Positions 33,562-41,861 of a stretch of 64,000 bases of DNA are shown piece by piece. The number at the start of each line of letters is the position of its first letter. Position 1 is the stretch's first letter. The notes beneath the pieces are model-generated. The model made no database searches, was not told the origin of the DNA, and saw only the letters and a list, made by a program, of their open reading frames with translations. The stretch comes from DASTFY01 sp963829955. Lineage in GTDB: Bacteria; Actinomycetota; Acidimicrobiia; Acidimicrobiales; Ilumatobacteraceae. The position numbers and the translations under genes are program-made. The DNA lies in the NCBI GenBank assembly GCA_963829955.1, contig CAWHKS010000015.1, forward strand, positions 124,001 through 188,000, written 5' to 3'.

Positions 33562-34722
33562 ATGGGTGAGCAGGACCAGGGCGAGGGCCTCGGTTTCGAG
33601 ACGAGGGCCATCCACGCCGGCCAGGAAGCGGATGCGGCCACCGGCGCCGTTGTTACCCCCATCACCCTGTCGACCACCTTCGTCCAAGACGAGGTCGGGG
33701 TCCACCAGGGATACGAGTACTCGCGCTCGGGCAACCCGACCCGCGCCGCGCTGGAGGAGTGCGTGGCGTCGCTGGAGCGGGCGACCCACGGCCTGGCCTT
33801 CGCGTCTGGCCTGGCCGCGGAGGACAACGTGCTGCGCCTGCTGCAGCCCGGCCAGCGCATCGTCCTCGGCAACGACGCGTACGGCGGGACCTACCGGCTC
33901 ATCTCCAAGATCTACGGCGCCGTCGGCTACCCCTGGACCGCGGTCGACCTGACCGATCTGGACGGCTTGCGCGAGAGCTGGTCGCCCGACACCCGCATGA
34001 TCTGGTTGGAGAGCCCGACCAACCCGTTGCTGACCTGCATCGACATCGAGGCCGTCGCCGACATCGCGCACGAAAAGGGCGCGCTGGTGGTCGTCGACAA
34101 CACGTTCGCCACCCCCTACCTCCAGCAGCCTCTGACGCTCGGCGCGGACGTGGTCGTTCACTCTGCAACCAAGTATCTAGGTGGGCACTCGGACGTGGTG
34201 GGCGGCTTCGTGGCCGTCGACGACGACGCGTTGGCCGAACGCCTCCGCTTCACGCAGAACGCCGCCGGCGCGATCCCGGCGCCGTTCGACTGCTACCTCG
34301 TGCTCCGCGGCCTCAAGACGCTCGCCGTGCGGATGGACCGCCACTGCACCAACGCCCGCGCCGTGGTCGATCTGCTCGTCGGCCATCCGGCCGTCGAGCG
34401 TGTGCTGTACCCCCAGCTGCCCGACCATCCGGGACATCCCGCGGCGGCGCGCCAGATGCGGGATTTCGGCGGCATGGTGAGCTTCACCGTCCGGGGTGGA
34501 GAGGACGCGGCGCTCGAGGTCGTCCGCCACACCGAGCTGTTCACGTTGGCCGAGTCGCTCGGGGCCGTCGAGTCGCTCATCGAGCACCCGGGGCGCATGA
34601 CGCACGCGAGCGCGGCCGGATCCCCTCTGGAGGTCCCACCGTCGCTGGTTCGCCTGTCGGTCGGGCTGGAGACGGCCACCGACCTCGTCGCCGATCTGCG
34701 CCAGGCGCTCGACCGGATCTGA
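33562..34722 (+). CDS. metB: Cystathionine gamma-synthase / gamma-lyase family PLP enzyme
   Basis: The 386-residue product is a complete Cys/Met-metabolism PLP enzyme: YEYSRSGNPTRAALE, FASGLAAEDNVLRLL, WLESPTNPLL, VVDNTFATPYLQQPL and the Schiff-base lysine in VVHSATKYLGGHSDVVGG (K204). Sequence alone does not separate gamma-synthase (cystathionine from an activated homoserine plus cysteine) from gamma-lyase (cystathionine to cysteine). Pairing with cystathionine beta-synthase favours the reverse transsulfuration direction, so the gamma-lyase reading is at least as likely as the symbol suggests. Confidence 0.88.
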   Translation: MGEQDQGEGLGFETRAIHAGQEADAATGAVVTPITLSTTFVQDEVGVHQGYEYSRSGNPTRAALEECVASLERATHGLAFASGLAAEDNVLRLLQPGQRIVLGNDAYGGTYRLISKIYGAVGYPWTAVDLTDLDGLRESWSPDTRMIWLESPTNPLLTCIDIEAVADIAHEKGALVVVDNTFATPYLQQPLTLGADVVVHSATKYLGGHSDVVGGFVAVDDDALAERLRFTQNAAGAIPAPFDCYLVLRGLKTLAVRMDRHCTNARAVVDLLVGHPAVERVLYPQLPDHPGHPAAARQMRDFGGMVSFTVRGGEDAALEVVRHTELFTLAESLGAVESLIEHPGRMTHASAAGSPLEVPPSLVRLSVGLETATDLVADLRQALDRI

Positions 34723-34725
34723 GCG

Positions 34726-35616
34726 TCAGCCCGGCCGGACCCAGCGGTCGATCGTCGTCGCGCGCCGGAACCCGCAGGACTCGTAGAAGGCGATCGACCC
34801 CGCGTTGGCGGCGTCGGCGTTGACCCCGACTGTCTCTACCCCCTGGCGGGCGAGCCGCCGGACCGCCTCCCGGCAGGCTACGCGGCCGAGACCGCGGCGC
34901 CAGAAGTGGGGGCGGGTGCCGACGGGCTCGAGCTGACCCGTCCGACTCAAGGTGTCGGCCCAGGCCATGGCGTAGGCGGCCACGCGGCCGTCTTCCGTGA
35001 CGACCGCGACGTCGAGCTCCGCGTCGTAGCCGGGCGCGTGTCGAAACACGGTGTAACGCTCCGGGGTCATGATCGAGGGATCGAAGGCGCGGTGGTGGCA
35101 CTCCGCCCGTTCGGCCACCCAGTCATCAGTCATCGCGTCGAGCAACCGGAACCGTGACGGCAACACCGGAACGTCCGCCGCGGCACCGGCGGGCGAGATG
35201 ACGAACGCCTGCAGGAACGCCGACGTCCGCTCGTAGCCCTGAGCGGCCAGGAGCACGCGGCGGGACTCGTCCTCATCCGCCGCGGTCGCGAACAGGGTGA
35301 CCGCACCTGGTCCCAGGCGTTGCTCGGCGTGGGCGATGACCGCCTCCTCGACGGGCCCACCCCTTAGGTCCGGTCGCACGGCCGAGTCGGCGGCGCGGGC
35401 CGGCTCGTTGACGACCACCCAGCTCGCCGGCCCGTCGCCGTCGAACCAGAGTGTCGTGAGCGGCCGGTGATCCGGGCCGTAGGAGAACCACCAGTCGAGC
35501 TCTCCCGGGTGCCAGTACCCGGCCAGCGGCGCCTCGGCGCGGGCCAGGCGCACGACCGCCTTCATCGCTTCGAGGTCCTCCGGCCCACCGAACGGCCGGG
35601 CCTCGATCGCGGTCAA
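34726..35616 (-). CDS. Tandem GNAT-type N-acetyltransferase
   Basis: The 296-residue product carries a degenerate N-terminal GNAT-like half (PASWVVVNEPARAADSAV, with AVIAHAEQRLGPGAVTLFAT) and a normal C-terminal GNAT domain. The latter has AAYAMAWADTLSRTGQLEPV, the acetyl-CoA loop HFWRRGLGRVACREAVRRL and the closing GVNADAANAGSIAFYESCGF. The substrate is unknown. I chose TTG at 35616 because it overlaps the rnhB stop codon (TTGA), the kind of coupling seen through this window; the longer open frame is antisense read-through. It converges with the metB-type gene. Confidence 0.78.
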   Translation of the reverse strand: MTAIEARPFGGPEDLEAMKAVVRLARAEAPLAGYWHPGELDWWFSYGPDHRPLTTLWFDGDGPASWVVVNEPARAADSAVRPDLRGGPVEEAVIAHAEQRLGPGAVTLFATAADEDESRRVLLAAQGYERTSAFLQAFVISPAGAAADVPVLPSRFRLLDAMTDDWVAERAECHHRAFDPSIMTPERYTVFRHAPGYDAELDVAVVTEDGRVAAYAMAWADTLSRTGQLEPVGTRPHFWRRGLGRVACREAVRRLARQGVETVGVNADAANAGSIAFYESCGFRRATTIDRWVRPG

Positions 35617-36296
35617 AACAGCGCGGGCTGCTCGGCGCGGATCACCCTGAGCCCCGGCCAGGGGACGTAGTGGTCCATGAAGATCCAGGTGCGGCGGTGG
35701 ATGGCGCTCGGCCCGTAACCCTGGAGTGCGGCCTTGTGGACCGGGCAGGGGTAGCCCTTGTTCGTGTCGAACGACCAGTGCGGGTAGTGCTCGGCCTGCT
35801 CCCGCATGAACCGGTCGCGCGTGACCTTGGCGAGGATGGAGGCCGCGGCCACGGACAGGCAGAAGGCATCGGCCTTGACCCGACGGTCGACGTGGGGCAC
35901 GGCCGGTCCGACGAAGTTCCAACGCCCGTCGACCACGGCAGCGTCGGGCTCGACGCCGAGCGCTTCGATGGCGCGACGGGCGGCCAGCTTCTGTGCCGGG
36001 GCCATCCCCAGCTCGTCGCACTCCTCCCGCGTGGCCACGCCCACCGCCCAGGCCTGGCACCAGCCGGCGACCCGGCCGAACAGCTTCTCCCGCTCGGGCT
36101 CGGTCAGGAGCTTCGAGTCCCGCACGCCGTTCACCCGCTTGGCCCTCGGCAGCACGGCCGCGCCGACCATCAACGGCCCGGCCCATGCGCCCCGGCCGAC
36201 CTCGTCGACCCCGACGACCACTTCGTGGCCGGCTGCCCAGAGCTCCTGCTCGGCGGATCGGGTCGGCGCCCGCTTCTTCGTTACGCGCACCGGCAC
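35613..36296 (-). CDS. rnhB: Ribonuclease HII
   Basis: The 227-residue product has the RNase HII signature GVDEVGRGAWAGPLMVGAAVL (catalytic D31 and E32), RDSKLLTEPEREKLF, the third acid in AAVVDGRWNF, and the substrate-facing VAAASILAKVTRDRFM. The C-terminus GYPCPVHKAALQGYGPSAIHRRTW is typical. The enzyme nicks at ribonucleotides in DNA and degrades RNA-DNA hybrids. GTG at 36296 follows TAGCGT (36303-36308, reverse strand) by six bases, so the transcript is leaderless. The GNAT gene overlaps its stop codon. Confidence 0.93.
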   Translation of the reverse strand: MPVRVTKKRAPTRSAEQELWAAGHEVVVGVDEVGRGAWAGPLMVGAAVLPRAKRVNGVRDSKLLTEPEREKLFGRVAGWCQAWAVGVATREECDELGMAPAQKLAARRAIEALGVEPDAAVVDGRWNFVGPAVPHVDRRVKADAFCLSVAAASILAKVTRDRFMREQAEHYPHWSFDTNKGYPCPVHKAALQGYGPSAIHRRTWIFMDHYVPWPGLRVIRAEQPALF

Positions 36297-36322
36297 GGCC
36301 CGACGCTACCGGTCCCCGACCC

Positions 36323-36348
36323 TGCGCTCAGGCGATGCGCTCAGGCGA
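36323..36348. repeat. 13-bp tandem duplication at the selD 3' end
   Basis: TGCGCTCAGGCGA occurs twice head to tail. The second copy contains the selD stop codon. This looks like a local slippage duplication with little effect on the protein, since the reading frame ends within it. Confidence 0.6.
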
Positions 36349-37366
36349 TGTGGACCCCGGCCGGGCCGACCTCGACCCGCCCCACCGGGAGGAAGCCGGC
36401 CGCTTCGGTCGCCCCGAGGGCATCGGCGGCGACGGCGGCGAGCAGGCCACCCGACGTCTGGGGATCGAAGCACAGCACGTCGAGCGCTTCGGGCACCTCG
36501 CTCCTGACGCGTTGGCCCAGGTACTCGCGGTTACGGGCATCGCCACCGGTTCGCACGCCCCGTTCGGCCGCCGCCCGCGCGCCCGCGTACAGCGGGAGCT
36601 GCTCCGCGTCGAACACCACCCGCACCCCGCCCCGCTCGGCCATCTCCCACCCATGGCCGGCCAGGCCGAACCCGGTGACGTCGGTGACCGCGTGCACCGC
36701 GCCTGCCAGCGCCTGCAACGCCTCCGAGGCCGCCCGGTTCAACCCGCGCATGCCCTCGATCGCGGCCGCCTTCTCGTCCTCCGACCCCCCGGCCAGCACG
36801 ACGCCCGTGCCGAGCGGCTTGGACAGCACGAGGACGTCGCCGGGCCGTCCGCCTCCCTTCGTGAAGATGCGGTCCGGGTGGACAAGGCCCTGCACCGCCA
36901 ACCCGAAGATCAGCTCCTCGCTGCGGATGGTGTGGCCACCGACGACGGAGCCCCCCGCCGCCCGCACCGTCGCCGCGGCGGCGCCGAGGATGGCCTCGAT
37001 GGCCTCGATGGGCAGTCGCTCCGGGAAGGCGGAGACGTTCAGCGCCGTCGTGACCCGGCCCCCCATGGCGAAGACGTCGCTACAGGCGTTGGCGGCGGCG
37101 ATCGCACCGAAGTCTGCCGGATCGTCGACGAGGGGAGGGAAGAAGTCCGTTGTCGAGACGACGGCCAGGTCGTCGCTGACGCGGTACACGGCGGCGTCGT
37201 CGAACGGGGCCAGGCCCACCAGCAGCGCGTCGTCCGTGCCGCCCGCCAGCTCCCGGACGAGGTTCGACAGTGGCGCCCCACCCCACTTCGCGGCACAGCC
37301 GCCGCAGGCCGTCCACTCGGTCAGCCGGAGCGTGGAGGTGGACGGCGTGGTCGCAGCGGCGCTCAT
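36341..37366 (-). CDS. selD: Selenide, water dikinase
   Basis: The 341-residue product is SelD. It has the catalytic loop TACGGCAAKWGG (C21, C24, K27), the metal and ATP residues in DDAAVYRVSDDLAVVSTTDFFPP, ANACSDVFAMGGRV, VVGGHTIRSEELIFGLAVQG, and HAVTDVTGFGLAGHGWEM. It makes selenophosphate from selenide and ATP for selenocysteine or selenouridine synthesis. None of selA, selB, selU or tRNA-Sec lies in this window, so its client pathway is unseen. ATG at 37366 follows TAGGCT by seven bases. A 13-bp tandem duplication spans its stop codon. Confidence 0.93.
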   Translation of the reverse strand: MSAAATTPSTSTLRLTEWTACGGCAAKWGGAPLSNLVRELAGGTDDALLVGLAPFDDAAVYRVSDDLAVVSTTDFFPPLVDDPADFGAIAAANACSDVFAMGGRVTTALNVSAFPERLPIEAIEAILGAAAATVRAAGGSVVGGHTIRSEELIFGLAVQGLVHPDRIFTKGGGRPGDVLVLSKPLGTGVVLAGGSEDEKAAAIEGMRGLNRAASEALQALAGAVHAVTDVTGFGLAGHGWEMAERGGVRVVFDAEQLPLYAGARAAAERGVRTGGDARNREYLGQRVRSEVPEALDVLCFDPQTSGGLLAAVAADALGATEAAGFLPVGRVEVGPAGVHIA

Positions 37367-37431
37367 GGAAGCGAGCCTACGGGCCGGGCGCGCGCCCGCT
37401 CCGGGTCGGCCATGGTGACAGGCTGGGCGGG

Positions 37432-38244
37432 ATGACCACCGCACTGATCGTCGAGGGCTACCGCTACACGCCTCACGACGCCCGGGCCACCATCACCAAC
37501 CTGGGTGCGTGGTGGGCGCAGCTGATCACCGGCCGTGACCCGGTGGCGGAGGTCGAGGACCTGCTGGCCGAGCAGGTCGCGCTGCTGGCGCACGCGTTGC
37601 ATCGGCCCGCACGCCGGCCCGACACAAACGCCGAGGCCGTCGAGGTGATCGGCGAGCTCGGCCGGGAGGCCTACGTCGCCATCGGCGAGGACCGGCTCGA
37701 TCCCTCGCTCCTCCTCGGACCGTCCCTCCGGTTGCACGACCGGGCCGTCGACGCGCTGCGGGCTGCGGCCCGCCTGCCTGCTCGGGCCACCGGCGCGGTC
37801 GTCCAGCTCAACGTGAGCGACGGTGGCGTGCCCAAGCGGCCCGTCGATTCGGTCGAGGTCGACGAACGGGGCCTGGCCGGCGACCGCCAGGCGGCGCGCC
37901 GCCACCACGGCCGCCCCTGGCAGGCCCTGAGCCTGTGGTCGACGGAGGTGATCGACGCCTTCGCCGCCGACGGCCATCCCATCGGCTACGGGCTGTGCGG
38001 CGAGAACGTCACGGTGCGCGGCCTGCCCTGGGCCGACGTGCGCTGCGGGGTCCGCCTGGCCATCGGCCCGGTCCTCGCCCAGGTCTCGCTGTTCGCGCTG
38101 CCATGCGCCAAGAACGCACAGTGGTTCGCCGACCGGGACTTCACGCACATGCACCACGAGCGGGGTCCGATCAGCAGGGTCTACGCCACCGTGCTCAACG
38201 GTGGGGTGATCCGCACGGGCGATCCCGTCGTGCTCGAACCGTGA
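37432..38244 (+). CDS. MOSC-domain protein
   Basis: The 270-residue product has a helical N-terminal extension (about residues 1-110) with no family I can name. It is followed by a MOSC domain containing VQLNVSDGGVPKRPVDSVEV, DRQAARRHHGRPWQALSLWS, the GLCGENVTVRG strand, and the conserved cysteine in LFALPCAKNAQWF. The end is RVYATVLNGGVIRTGDPVVLE. MOSC proteins carry or transfer sulfur, often to molybdenum cofactor or to N-hydroxylated substrates. The gene is transcribed away from selD and overlaps the downstream DUF3291-GNAT gene (GTGA). Confidence 0.85.
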   Translation: MTTALIVEGYRYTPHDARATITNLGAWWAQLITGRDPVAEVEDLLAEQVALLAHALHRPARRPDTNAEAVEVIGELGREAYVAIGEDRLDPSLLLGPSLRLHDRAVDALRAAARLPARATGAVVQLNVSDGGVPKRPVDSVEVDERGLAGDRQAARRHHGRPWQALSLWSTEVIDAFAADGHPIGYGLCGENVTVRGLPWADVRCGVRLAIGPVLAQVSLFALPCAKNAQWFADRDFTHMHHERGPISRVYATVLNGGVIRTGDPVVLEP

Positions 38245-39164
38245 CGCCACCGGCGGCCGGCGTGGAGCTGGCGCAGGTGAACGTGGCGCGGCTGCGGCAG
38301 CCGCTCGACCACCCGGACACCGCCGATTTCGTGGCCGGGCTCGAACCCGTCAACGCCCTGGCCGACACCAGCCCCGGCTTCGTCTGGCGGCTCCAGACCG
38401 ATGCAGGCGACGCCACCTCGCTCCGGGTCTTCCCGGACGACCAGGTGATCGTCAACCTGAGCGTCTGGACGTCGGTGGAGACGCTGCGGAACTTCGTGTA
38501 CCGCAGTGCGCACACCCCGTTTCTCCGCCGGCGGGCCGAGTGGTTCGAGCGGATGGCCACCCCGGCCGTGGCGCTCTGGTGGGTGCCTGCGGGCCACCGG
38601 CCGGACGTGGCGGAGGCAAAGGACCGGCTCGACTTCTTGGCCGTCCACGGCGCATCGCCGTACGCCTTCGCCCTGCGGAACCCGGAACCTCCACTGCTGC
38701 TCGAACGGCGGCTCCCGACGGCACCCGACGCCGCGGCCCTCATCCGGGAGCTCGACGAGGAGCTGGTTCGGCGGTACCCCGAGCCGGGCGGGACCTTCTT
38801 CCGGCTCGACGATCGGGAGGTCGACGACGGGCGGGGCGCCTTCCTGGTCGCCCGCCTGGACGGGCAGCCGGTCGGCTGCGGTGCCGTGCGGGTCCTGAAG
38901 GGTGAGTGGCCGGAGCGCACGGCCGAGCTCAAGCGGATGTACGTGCGCCCGGACGGCCGGGGCCGGCGAATCGGTGCCGCCGTGCTCGACGGCCTGCTGG
39001 CCGAGGCCCGCCGCCTGGGTGTGCGCAGGGTGGTGCTGGAGACCGGACGCCGCCAGCTCGAGGCTCTGGCCCTCTACGAGCGGGCCGGGTTCGAGGAGTG
39101 CGGTTGCTGGGGCGGGTACGCCCAGGCACCGCTCAGCGTGTGCCTCGGCCGGTCCGTCGGCTGA
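38241..39164 (+). CDS. DUF3291-GNAT fusion protein
   Basis: The 307-residue product joins two domains usually found separately. Residues 1-135 are DUF3291 (ELAQVNVARLRQPLDHPD, SLRVFPDDQVIVNLSVWTSV, YRSAHTPFLRRRAEWF). Residues 165-305 are a GNAT acetyltransferase (AFLVARLDGQPVGCGAVRVL, then ELKRMYVRPDGRGRRIGAAVLDGLL and ALALYERAGFEECGCW). DUF3291 is a dimeric alpha-beta barrel-like fold of unknown function. GTG at 38241 overlaps the MOSC gene stop codon, so the two are coupled. The fused state suggests that both act on the same metabolite, which is not identified. Confidence 0.82.
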   Translation: MTPPAAGVELAQVNVARLRQPLDHPDTADFVAGLEPVNALADTSPGFVWRLQTDAGDATSLRVFPDDQVIVNLSVWTSVETLRNFVYRSAHTPFLRRRAEWFERMATPAVALWWVPAGHRPDVAEAKDRLDFLAVHGASPYAFALRNPEPPLLLERRLPTAPDAAALIRELDEELVRRYPEPGGTFFRLDDREVDDGRGAFLVARLDGQPVGCGAVRVLKGEWPERTAELKRMYVRPDGRGRRIGAAVLDGLLAEARRLGVRRVVLETGRRQLEALALYERAGFEECGCWGGYAQAPLSVCLGRSVG

Positions 39165-39249
39165 TCGCCAGCGCCTCGCGGCCACCATGCCGCGAACCGT
39201 TCGGCCTTCCTCGACGTACTCCCTCACGACACGTCCAGAAGGGGGACTC

Positions 39250-39723
39250 ATGACCCGCACGTTCCGCCACCTGGCCGCTACCGCCGCGGTCGTCGTGATG
39301 GTCAGCATCGCCAGCTCCTGCGGCAGCGCCGACGACTCGGACTCCGTGGACACCGCCGCGGGCGCGGCGGGGGCGGACACGACGGCCGCCGACTCCGGCA
39401 CGCGCGGCGGGATCTACGGCGACCCCGGCACCGACGCTCCAGCGGACACGGCAGCGGCCGCGCCGGCCGCCGGTGACGGCGCGGTGAGCATCGCCAACTT
39501 CTCGTTCAACCCGGGCGATACATCGGTCGCCGCCGGCACCACGGTCACGTGGACGAACGACGACGGCGTTCCCCACCGGGTCAAGGCCGACGACGACTCC
39601 TTCGAGAGCGAGGACCTCGCGCAGGGCGACACGTTCGAGCACACGTTCGATGCCGCCGGCACCTTCGACTACATCTGCGCCATCCACCCGGACATGACGG
39701 GAACGATCACCGTCACGGGCTGA
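39250..39723 (+). CDS. Cupredoxin-domain lipoprotein (plastocyanin/azurin-like)
   Basis: The 157-residue product has a lipoprotein signal (MTRTFRHLAATAAVVVMVSI, lipobox ASSC, C24), a Thr/Ala/Asp-rich linker to about residue 80, and a cupredoxin fold. The copper ligands are present: H109 in GVPHRV, then C143, H146 and M149 in YICAIHPDM. It probably carries one type 1 copper ion at the outer face of the membrane and shuttles electrons. A GGGGG-containing site precedes ATG 39250. It converges with the E1 gene, leaving 28 bases between the stop codons. Confidence 0.88.
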   Translation: MTRTFRHLAATAAVVVMVSIASSCGSADDSDSVDTAAGAAGADTTAADSGTRGGIYGDPGTDAPADTAAAAPAAGDGAVSIANFSFNPGDTSVAAGTTVTWTNDDGVPHRVKADDDSFESEDLAQGDTFEHTFDAAGTFDYICAIHPDMTGTITVTG

Positions 39724-39751
39724 CCCGTCGGTTCGCCCGAGAGGCCTCCGT

Positions 39752-41861
39752 TCAGAAGCCGCAGAGATCCGTCAGCGCGGCAGCGATGTCGCCGACCTGG
39801 GGCAGGATCGCCTCCTCCAGCGTGGGCTCGTAGGCCACGTGGGTGTCGAGGGCCGCCACCCGGCGGATGGGCGCGTCGAGGTCGGTGAAGCAGTGCTCGG
39901 CCGTCCACGCCGCCACCTCGCCGCCGAAACCCGCCGTCAGCACGTCCTCGTGCACGACGAGCAGGCGGTGCGTGCGGGCGACCGAGGCCGCGACGAGCTC
40001 GCGGTCCCAGGGCACGATCGTGCGCAGATCGACGACCTCGGCCTCGTAGCCCTCCGCCGCCGCCACGCGCTCCGCGGCCTGGAGGCACTTCTCGACCGTC
40101 GCGCCCCACGTGACGATCGTGCAGTCGTCGCCCGTCCGCCGGATGTCACCCCGGCCGAAGGGGATCACGTAGTCCGGCGGCGGGAACGGGTCGACGGTGT
40201 AGGGCTGGCGGAGCAGGTGCTTGTGCTCCAGGAAGAGCACCGGATCATCGCCCGCGAAGGCTGCCCGCAGCAGACCGGCGGCGTCGCGGGCCCGTGAAGG
40301 GAAGGCGATCAGCAGGCCGGGCACGTGGGCGAAGATGCTCTCGCCGCTCTGGCTGTGCCAGATGGCACCGCCCGTGAGGTAGCCGCCGATCGGGACCCGG
40401 ATCACCATCGGGCAGCGTGAAGGCGCCGTTGGAGCGCCAGCGGATGGTGGCCGCCTCGCTCTTGATCTGGGTCATCGCGGGCCAGATGTAGTCGAAGAAC
40501 TGGATCTCGGGCGCCGGCTCGAGGCCCCGCAGCGCCTGGCCGACCGCCCGGCCGACGATGTTGGCCTCCGACAGCGGCGTGTTGTAGCAGCGGGCCTGAC
40601 CGAACGCCCGCTGCAGGCCGTGAGTGGTGCCGAACACGCCGCCCTTGCCCTCGACGTTGCTGAGGACGACCTCCCGGGCGTCGGCCACGTCCTCGCCGAA
40701 CACGCGGATCCGCTCGTCGGCCGCCATCAGCTCGTGCAGGGTGCGCTTGACCGCCTCGCCCAGCGGGACGGCGTCACCGCCCTCGTAGCTGTCCGGAGGG
40801 TCGGGCAGGTCGGGAAGGACGTAGACGTGCTCGGTGACGCGGGCCGGATCCGGCCGGGCCGCCGCCAGTGCTTCCGCCGCGGCCTTGGCGACGATCTCCT
40901 TGGCCTCGGCCCTCAGCTCGGCGGCGCTCTCGGCCGTCAGCACCCCGTGCTCGATCAGGGTGTGCTCCATCTGGTCGATGGGGTCCCGGCGCGCCTCGTC
41001 GGCCAGTTCCTCAACCGAGCGGTACTTGGCCTGCGTGTCGGCGGCCGAGTGCGAGTACGGGCGCACGACGTCGCAATGCAGGAGCGCCGGGCCGACGCCG
41101 GCCCGCACGTGGTCGATGACGGCCTTCGTGCGGTGCCGGATGCAGAAGTAGTCGGTGCCGTCGAGGCGGTGCACCTCCAGTCCCCGGAAGCCGGCCACGA
41201 GGTCGGCCACCGGCGCCGGCTGCTGGTCGGTCGTGGGGACGGAGATGGCGAAGCCGTTGTCGGGAACGACGTACAGCACCGGCAGGTGGAGGTTGCAGGC
41301 CGTGTTCAGGCTCTCCCAGAACTCGCCCTCGCTGCACGCCCCCTCGCCGAGGCTGACGTAGGTCAGCTCGTCGCCGTGGGCGGGCAGGCCGAGATCGGGC
41401 CGGCGCACGATGTAGCGGGCGGCCTCGGCCGACCCGACCGCGGGGATGCACTGGCTACCGGTCGGGCTGGACTGGGTCACGAGGTTGACGGCGGGATGAC
41501 CCCAATGGCTCGGCATCTGGCGCCCGCCGCTGGCCGGGTCCTCGGCCGAGCCGACCGCCTGCAGCAGGATCTCCTTGGGCGTCACGCCCAGCCCGAGGAC
41601 CAGCGCCTGGTCCCGGTAGTAGGGGAAGAACCAGTCGTAGCCGGGGCGCAGGTGGCGGGCGAGCGCCAGGCCGAGCGCCTCGTGGCCGGCCCCCGAGATC
41701 TGGAAGAAGACCCGGCTCTGCTTCTGCATGCTGATCTGGCGGTCGTCGATCGCCCGGGAGACGCAGGCCAACCGGAAGTCGTCGATCAGCTCCTCGACCG
41801 GGAAGCCACGGACAGCATCAACGGTGTCGCCCGCCTCGACGGAGTCGCCGCTGGTGACCAT
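39752..41861 (-). pseudogene. 2-oxoacid (branched-chain type) dehydrogenase E1, alpha-beta fusion, interrupted by a one-base frameshift
   Basis: With one extra base removed at 40409 this is a 702-residue E1 containing both subunits in one chain. The alpha part has the thiamine-diphosphate motif LGEGACSEGEFWESLNTACN to VVPDNGFAISVP and ends near residue 330. The beta part runs from DAVPLGEAVKRTLHELMAAD through YNTPLSEANIVGRAVG, and across the break from WRSNGAFTLP directly into MVIRVPIGGYLTGGA, the standard beta-subunit sequence. It would decarboxylate a branched-chain 2-oxoacid and acylate the E2 lipoyl group. The ATG overlaps the E2 stop codon (TGATG). An assembly insertion is likely. Confidence 0.85.

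Noticed and set aside
30703..34161. A 1152-codon reverse-strand frame covering the SWIM gene and the antisense of cbs and metB
   Set aside because: Only the part from ATG 32073 onward has protein-like sequence and a SWIM motif. The upstream part is the antisense of two clear PLP enzyme genes.
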